In this document: positions 38,439-42,826 of the stretch, one piece after another
Numbering within the stretch: position 1 is the first letter of the stretch
How the letters are laid out: each line of letters starts with the position of its first letter
Assembly (NCBI GenBank): GCA_015065335.1
Contig: SVQM01000006.1
Coordinates: forward strand, 1 to 42,826
Direction of reading: 5' to 3'
DNA length: 42,826 nucleotides
Origin: Oscillospiraceae bacterium
GTDB taxonomy: Bacteria > Bacillota > Clostridia > Oscillospirales > CAG-272
Position numbers and translations under genes: made by a program
Notes under the pieces: generated by a model
Told to the model about the DNA's origin: nothing
The model's input: only the letters and a program-made list of their open reading frames with translations
Database searches by the model: none

Positions 38439-38773
38439 TGACTGTAAAATATATATCCGAAAAGCTTGAGCTTGACGTGCTATGCGGAGATACCGACCGT
38501 GAGGTCAACGGTGTGTATACCGGTGATCTTCTGAGCTGGGTAATGAGCAAGCTTACGGCTGACAAGGTATGGATCACTATTATGTCTAACATCAACGTAA
38601 TTGCAGTTGCAAGCCTTGCAGATGCCGCTTGTGTGATTCTCGCTGAAGGTGTTGAACCTGATCCCGAAGCGCTTGAGGCTGCAAAAAGCAAGGATGTTAC
38701 GCTTCTGTCAAGTCCTCTTGATGCATATTCACTTTGTGTCAGGATATCGGAGTTGACAGGAGAATCAAAGTGA
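38438..38773 (+). CDS. DRTGG-domain protein, second copy
   Basis: A protein of about 111 residues, a diverged relative of the gene at 36325. EVNGVYTGDLLSWVMSKLTADKVWITIMSNINVIAVASLADAACVILAEGVEPDPEALEAAKSKDVTLLSS is the DRTGG-type fold. I chose the second of two tandem ATGs (38438), 6 bases after GGAGG and overlapping the hydS stop by one base (TGATG). Its stop overlaps the GTG start of the PHP gene. These overlaps show that hydS, this gene and the PHP gene are translated together. Confidence 0.65.
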   Translation: MTVKYISEKLELDVLCGDTDREVNGVYTGDLLSWVMSKLTADKVWITIMSNINVIAVASLADAACVILAEGVEPDPEALEAAKSKDVTLLSSPLDAYSLCVRISELTGESK

Positions 38774-39510
38774 GCCGTTATTTCTACGATCTCCACCTGC
38801 ACTCATGTCTCTCACCCTGCGGTGATGATGATATGACTCCTGCGAATATCGCCGGTATGGCGGCACTCAAGGGTCTTGGGATCGTAGCACTCACAGACCA
38901 TAATTCTACCAAAAACTGTCCGGCTTTCTTTAAAGCTTGTCGTGCACAGGGAATAATTCCTGTGGCAGGTATGGAGCTCACTACATCGGAGGATGTTCAC
39001 CTCGTATGTCTCTTTCCCGATCTTGATTCTGCCATGGCTTTCGGCGATGAAGTCGAATCACGCCGTTCACCCATGAAGAACAGACCTGAGATCTTCGGGA
39101 GGCAGATCATTATGGATCATGAGGACGGAGTGATAGGCGAGGAAGAAAAAATGCTCCTTTTCGCAACGGATATTTCCCTTGAAGAAGGGAAGGAGCTTTG
39201 TGAGAGCTTCGGAGGTGCCGCTTATCCTGCTCATATCGACAGAGAGTCCAACGGGATCGTTGCCGTGCTCGGCGAGGTGCCTGAGGAATCACATTACTAC
39301 GCATATGAGCTGAACGACGGCGGATCTGCCGAAGAGTATAAAGGAAGATTTCCTCACCTCTCGGAAATGATACAGCTCGTTTCATCCGATGCTCATTATC
39401 TCTGGGATATATCGGAAGCCGAGAATTTCATTGAGATCCCCGATGAGCCGTACAGCAGCGATCTTGTAAGACGTAATCTTATCGATATCATTAAAGGAGC
39501 CAAGGCATGA
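38770..39510 (+). CDS. PHP-domain phosphoesterase
   Basis: A 246-residue stand-alone PHP domain: DLHLHSCLSPCGDD gives HxH metal ligands, IVALTDHNST the next His, AGMELTTSEDVHLVC the Glu and His, AAYPAHIDR another His, and VSSDAHYLWD the last Asp-His pair. Nearly complete trinuclear metal site, so it should be an active phosphatase or phosphodiesterase, of the histidinol-phosphatase/nucleotide type. Start is GTG at 38770, 7 bases after AGGAG, overlapping the previous stop (GTGA). In this setting it may remove a phosphate placed by one of the two GHKL ATPases, or break a nucleotide signal. Confidence 0.88.
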   Translation: MSRYFYDLHLHSCLSPCGDDDMTPANIAGMAALKGLGIVALTDHNSTKNCPAFFKACRAQGIIPVAGMELTTSEDVHLVCLFPDLDSAMAFGDEVESRRSPMKNRPEIFGRQIIMDHEDGVIGEEEKMLLFATDISLEEGKELCESFGGAAYPAHIDRESNGIVAVLGEVPEESHYYAYELNDGGSAEEYKGRFPHLSEMIQLVSSDAHYLWDISEAENFIEIPDEPYSSDLVRRNLIDIIKGAKA

Positions 39511-40058
39511 AGGAGCTTTCACTTTATATCCTTGATATAACTATGAATTCCGTCAGAGCAGGGGCAAAAAACATCGGTATTACTCTTACGGAAAAGGATC
39601 ATGTCCTTGATATGTATATCACGGATAACGGCTGTGGTATGACAGCCGAACAGGTAGAAAAATTATCAAATCCCTTTTTTACAACGAGAACCACAAGAAA
39701 AGTAGGACTCGGTGTTCCGTTTCTCAGAATGCTCGCTGAAATGACAGGTGGCTCGGTCACGATCACCTCCGTCCACGAAAGTGTCGGCAAAGATCATGGT
39801 ACTGAGGTCCACGCCACCTTTCATACGGATCATATTGATTTCGTGCCTCTTGGAAACATAGTCGAAACGGTGATAACCCTCATTCAGGGAAGTCCCGATG
39901 TTGATTTTGTGTTTATCCATGAGACTGAAGTGGGACAGGTGAGACTATCTATCCCCGAGATCAGACAGATCCTCGGCGAGGACATACCGCTTTCAAGTTT
40001 TGAAGTGCTTGAGTGGATAAAGGGATATCTCTCAGAGCAATATGCTGCTCTGCAATAA
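39507..40058 (+). CDS. Histidine-kinase-type HATPase protein without a phospho-acceptor domain
   Basis: A 183-residue GHKL ATPase: LYILDITMNSVRAGAKNIGI is the N-box, YITDNGCGMTAEQVEKL the G1 box, NPFFTTRTTRKVGLGVPFLRMLAEMTGG the F and G2 boxes. The final 60 residues (VETVITLIQGSPDVDFVFIHETEVGQVRLSIPEIRQILGEDIPLSSFEVLEWI) are an extra domain. There is no His-box or receiver, and no response regulator anywhere in the window. It overlaps the PHP gene by 4 bases (ATGA). It may phosphorylate a protein in this cluster. Confidence 0.82.
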   Translation: MKELSLYILDITMNSVRAGAKNIGITLTEKDHVLDMYITDNGCGMTAEQVEKLSNPFFTTRTTRKVGLGVPFLRMLAEMTGGSVTITSVHESVGKDHGTEVHATFHTDHIDFVPLGNIVETVITLIQGSPDVDFVFIHETEVGQVRLSIPEIRQILGEDIPLSSFEVLEWIKGYLSEQYAALQ

Positions 40059-40105
40059 ATTAGTTTATAAAAAAATAATATAAACCAACCGAAAGGAAAA
40101 GTATC

Positions 40106-40477
40106 ATGAAATCACTTGAAGAGCTGATGAAGATCAGAGAGCAGATGAAGGACAAGGTAGCTATCCGTAACGGCTCAGGAGACATCCGTGTCGTTGTAGG
40201 TATGGCAACTTGCGGTATTTCTGCAGGTGCGCGCCCCGTTCTTAACACATTTGTTGAGGAAGTAACCAATGCAGGTCTTGCAGATAAGGTTACCGTAACC
40301 CAGACCGGTTGTATCGGTATCTGCCAGTACGAGCCCGTTGTTGAGATTTTCGAGGACGGCAAGGAAAAGGTTACATATGTAAAGATGGATGCTGACAAGG
40401 CAAAGCGCATCGTAAAAGAGCACCTCGAGGGTGGCAAGCCCGTTGAGGAGTACACCATCGGCAACACAAATCTTTGA
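40106..40477 (+). CDS. 2Fe-2S thioredoxin-like ferredoxin
   Basis: A 123-residue protein: VVVGMATCGISAGARPVLNTFVEEV gives the first cysteine and VTQTGCIGICQYEPVVEIFEDGKEKVTYVKMD the Cys-x-x-x-Cys pair of a thioredoxin-like [2Fe-2S] fold. Only three cysteines are plain here where the usual number is four, so the cluster may be incomplete or may use another ligand. This small subunit often lies before hydB. AAAGG precedes the ATG; the gap to hydB is 19 bases. Confidence 0.85.
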   Translation: MKSLEELMKIREQMKDKVAIRNGSGDIRVVVGMATCGISAGARPVLNTFVEEVTNAGLADKVTVTQTGCIGICQYEPVVEIFEDGKEKVTYVKMDADKAKRIVKEHLEGGKPVEEYTIGNTNL

Positions 40478-40496
40478 GATTAGGAGATAAAGAGCT

Positions 40497-42293
40497 ATGA
40501 TTAGATCTCATGTACTTATTTGCGGAGGTACAGGCTGTACATCCTCCGGAAGTGTTACAATTCAGGAGCGTCTCCAGAAAGAGCTCGATGCAAAGGGCCT
40601 TTCCGAAGAGATTAAAGTCGTTCAGACCGGATGCTTCGGCCTTTGTGCTCTCGGTCCGATCATGATCGTATATCCCGAGGGAACCTTCTACAGCATGGTT
40701 ACTGTGGATGATATCCCCGAGATCGTTGAGGAGCACCTCCTCAAGGGACGTATCGTTGAGCGTCTTGTATATAATGATACAGGCTCTGCTGAGCCTTCAG
40801 TTGAGGTTACATCCCTTAACGATACTGCTTTCTACAAGAAACAGAAGAGAGTTGCTCTCCGTAACTGCGGTGTTATCAACCCCGAGAAGATCGAAGAGTA
40901 CATCGCAATGGATGGTTACTTTGCTCTCGGTAAGGTTCTTACCGAAATGAGCCCCGACGATGTTATCAATTGCATCCTCGATTCCGGTATCCGCGGACGC
41001 GGAGGCGGCGGATTCCCCACAGGCCGTAAGTGGATGTTTGCTAAGGCAAGCGTTTCCGATAAGAAGTACGTTGTATGTAATGCAGACGAGGGTGACCCCG
41101 GTGCGTTCATGGACCGTTCTATCCTTGAGGGTGATCCTCATGCTCTTATCGAGGCTATGGCTATCGCCGGCTATGCTATCGGTGCTGATGAAGGTTACGT
41201 TTACGTTCGTGCCGAGTATCCCATCGCTGTTAAGAGACTTAACATCGCTATCAACCAGGCAAGAGAGCAGGGACTCCTCGGTAAGAATATCTTCGGTACC
41301 GACTTCTGCTTCGATATGCACATCAGACTTGGTGCAGGTGCCTTCGTTTGCGGTGAGGAGACCGCACTTCTGACCTCTATCGAGGGTAACAGAGGTGAGC
41401 CTCGTCCCCGTCCTCCGTTCCCTGCAGTTAAAGGTCTGTTCGGCAAGCCTACCGTTATCAACAACGTTGAGACCTACGCCAACATTCCTCAGATCATCCT
41501 GAAGGGTGCTGAGTGGTTTGCATCAATGGGTACCGAGAAGTCCAAGGGTACTAAGGTATTTGCTCTCGGCGGCAAGATCACCAATACCGGACTTGTTGAG
41601 ATCCCCATGGGTACAACTCTCCGTGAGGTTGTTGAGGAGATCGGTGGCGGTATTCCCAATGGTAAGAAGTTCAAGGCTGCTCAGACCGGTGGTCCTTCCG
41701 GTGGATGTATTCCCGCCTCTCTTATCGATACTCCCATCGACTACGATAACCTTATCGCTATCGGTTCTATGATGGGCTCCGGTGGACTTATCATCATGGA
41801 CGAGGATACTTGTATGGTTGACATGGCTAAGTTCTTCCTCGAATTCACCGTAGATGAGTCCTGCGGTAAGTGTGCACCCTGCCGTATCGGTACTGTAAGA
41901 ATGCTTGAGATCCTTAACAAGATCACATCCGGTAACGGTGAGATGGAAGACCTTGATAAGCTTGAGGAGCTTGCTAATTACATAAAGAGCGCATCCCTCT
42001 GCGGACTTGGTCAGACTGCACCTAACCCCGTTCTTTCTACTATCAAAAACTTCCGTGACGAGTACATTGCTCACATCGTTGACAAGAAGTGTCCCGCAGG
42101 CGTATGTAAGGATCTTCTTTCCTACTCCATCATCGCTGACAAGTGTAAGGGCTGTACACTCTGTTCAAGAGTTTGTCCCGCAGGTGCTATCAGCGGCACT
42201 GTTAAGGAGCCTCACGTTATCGATACCGATAAGTGCGTAAAGTGCGGCGCTTGTATCGAGAAGTGTAAGTTCGGCGCAATCGTAAAGAAATAA
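40497..42293 (+). CDS. hydB: NuoF-like NADH/FMN subunit of bifurcating hydrogenase (HydB)
   Basis: A 598-residue protein. The N-terminal [2Fe-2S] thioredoxin-like domain has CGGTGCTSSGS and QTGCFGLCALGP. The NuoF part has RGRGGGGFPTGRKW and AYGYVYVRAEYP (NADH/FMN) and ESCGKCAPCRIGT, with SLCGLGQTAPNP for a [4Fe-4S]. The C-terminus carries two ferredoxin clusters, CKGCTLCSRVCP and CVKCGACIEKCK. It links NADH oxidation to the hydrogenase and ferredoxin branches in HydABC. Codon use here leans to C/T third positions (ATC, CTT/CTC, GGT), like a highly expressed gene. Confidence 0.97.
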   Translation: MIRSHVLICGGTGCTSSGSVTIQERLQKELDAKGLSEEIKVVQTGCFGLCALGPIMIVYPEGTFYSMVTVDDIPEIVEEHLLKGRIVERLVYNDTGSAEPSVEVTSLNDTAFYKKQKRVALRNCGVINPEKIEEYIAMDGYFALGKVLTEMSPDDVINCILDSGIRGRGGGGFPTGRKWMFAKASVSDKKYVVCNADEGDPGAFMDRSILEGDPHALIEAMAIAGYAIGADEGYVYVRAEYPIAVKRLNIAINQAREQGLLGKNIFGTDFCFDMHIRLGAGAFVCGEETALLTSIEGNRGEPRPRPPFPAVKGLFGKPTVINNVETYANIPQIILKGAEWFASMGTEKSKGTKVFALGGKITNTGLVEIPMGTTLREVVEEIGGGIPNGKKFKAAQTGGPSGGCIPASLIDTPIDYDNLIAIGSMMGSGGLIIMDEDTCMVDMAKFFLEFTVDESCGKCAPCRIGTVRMLEILNKITSGNGEMEDLDKLEELANYIKSASLCGLGQTAPNPVLSTIKNFRDEYIAHIVDKKCPAGVCKDLLSYSIIADKCKGCTLCSRVCPAGAISGTVKEPHVIDTDKCVKCGACIEKCKFGAIVKK

Positions 42294-42311
42294 TAAGGAG
42301 CGAGTGCTAAA

Positions 42312-42826
42312 ATGGATATGATAAATCTTAAAATAAATAACGTTGAATACAGCGTTCCTGCAGGTATTACCGTCCTTGAGGCGGCAAGATACGCAGGTAT
42401 CGACATCCCCACTCTCTGCTATCTCAAGGATGTAAACGAGATCGGTGCTTGCCGTCTCTGCCTTGTTGAGGTAACAGGAGCAAGAGGACTTGTAACTGCT
42501 TGTGTTTACCCCGTAAATGAGGGTATGGAGATCTTTACCAACACAGACAGAGTTAAGGAAGCAAGAAAGATGAACATCCAGCTCGTTCTTTCTGCTCACG
42601 AGAAGAAGTGTCTGTCTTGCGTTCGTTCCACCACCTGTGAGCTTCAGAAGTATGCTCAGGAGTTCGGTGCTGACGCAGGCTACTTCAACAGCGGTTATGC
42701 TGAGAGCAATCTTGACACCTCCACTCCTTTCCTCGTTCGTGACAACAACAAGTGTATCCTTTGCCGTCGTTGCGTAGGTGCTTGTAACAACGTACAGGGA
42801 ATCGGTGCTATCGGTGCTCTGAACCG
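42312..42826 (+). CDS. hydA: NADH-dependent [FeFe]-hydrogenase catalytic subunit HydA, N-terminal part (cut by window edge)
   Basis: Not in the ORF track because it runs off the right edge. Translation from ATG 42312 gives MDMINLKINNVEYSVPAGITVLEAARYAGIDIP, the [2Fe-2S] plant-type ferredoxin domain with cysteines in CYLKDVNEIGACRLCLVEVTG. Then HEKKCLSCVRSTTCELQKY is the His-ligated [4Fe-4S] motif (HxxxCxxCxxxxxC), and NKCILCRRCVGACNNVQGI the start of the next ferredoxin cluster. This is the HydA order of group A hydrogenases. The H-cluster lies beyond the window. About 171 codons are present. AAGGAG precedes the ATG by about 10 bases. Confidence 0.95.
   Translation, partial: MDMINLKINNVEYSVPAGITVLEAARYAGIDIPTLCYLKDVNEIGACRLCLVEVTGARGLVTACVYPVNEGMEIFTNTDRVKEARKMNIQLVLSAHEKKCLSCVRSTTCELQKYAQEFGADAGYFNSGYAESNLDTSTPFLVRDNNKCILCRRCVGACNNVQGIGAIGALN

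Noticed and set aside
1-42826. CRISPR arrays, tRNA/rRNA genes, insertion sequences, prophage
   Set aside because: No spaced direct repeats, cloverleaf sequences, transposase or phage structural motifs were seen on either strand.

Overview
The window looks like chromosomal DNA from an anaerobic, probably spore-forming low-to-moderate-GC Gram-positive bacterium of the class Clostridia, resembling the Ruminococcaceae/Oscillospiraceae. The evidence is: consensus TTGACA-17-TATAAT promoters and strong GGAGG ribosome sites; an oxygen-independent ribonucleotide reductase (nrdD) under NrdR control; an electron-bifurcating [FeFe]-hydrogenase operon; a PPi-type phosphofructokinase; an ECF transporter energizing module; and sporulation-type genes (a SpoIIQ-like LytM protein behind a sigma-F-like promoter, and a CwlD-like amidase). 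I saw no tRNA, rRNA, CRISPR array, insertion sequence or prophage block. Coding density is high. All identifications come from reading motifs; no database search was possible.

Left part (1-11.3 kb): the 5' end of nrdD with two NrdR boxes; a ROK-like regulator; a BlaI/MecI-type regulator coupled to a possible PD-(D/E)XK-fold protein; a SpoIIQ-like protein; a row of + strand genes (a possible ThyX relative, a CDF cation transporter, a Gfo/Idh/MocA oxidoreductase); a small membrane protein; and a minus-strand cluster of a DivIVA-like coiled-coil protein, an XRE/TPR-type regulator and a GHL10 lipoprotein.

Middle part (11.3-21.2 kb): two Amidase_3 proteins, TtcA-like, the pfp-rimM-trmD cluster, a DMT-family transporter, and a minus-strand dat-alr-GH36 cluster, whose first two genes both supply D-alanine, preceded by a structured leader.

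Right part (21.2-42.8 kb), almost entirely + strand: a long likely operon ruvC - RlmI-like methyltransferase - ecfA1 - ecfA2 - ecfT - truA - DUF5711-like - cvpA - clpE-like - a P-type ATPase homologue that has lost its catalytic motifs; then an Mrp/Nbp35 ATPase; a sigma factor with a long C-terminal extension; and the hydrogenase operon. In that operon the bifurcating hydrogenase genes (hydC, a 2Fe-2S protein, hydB, hydA, the last cut by the window end) flank six genes: DRTGG protein, RsbW-like ATPase, HydS-like sensory hydrogenase, second DRTGG protein, PHP phosphoesterase and a histidine-kinase-type ATPase. I infer that these six form a redox- or H2-sensing signal-transduction module. With the catalytically dead P-type ATPase homologue, it is the most promising candidate here for an under-described system.
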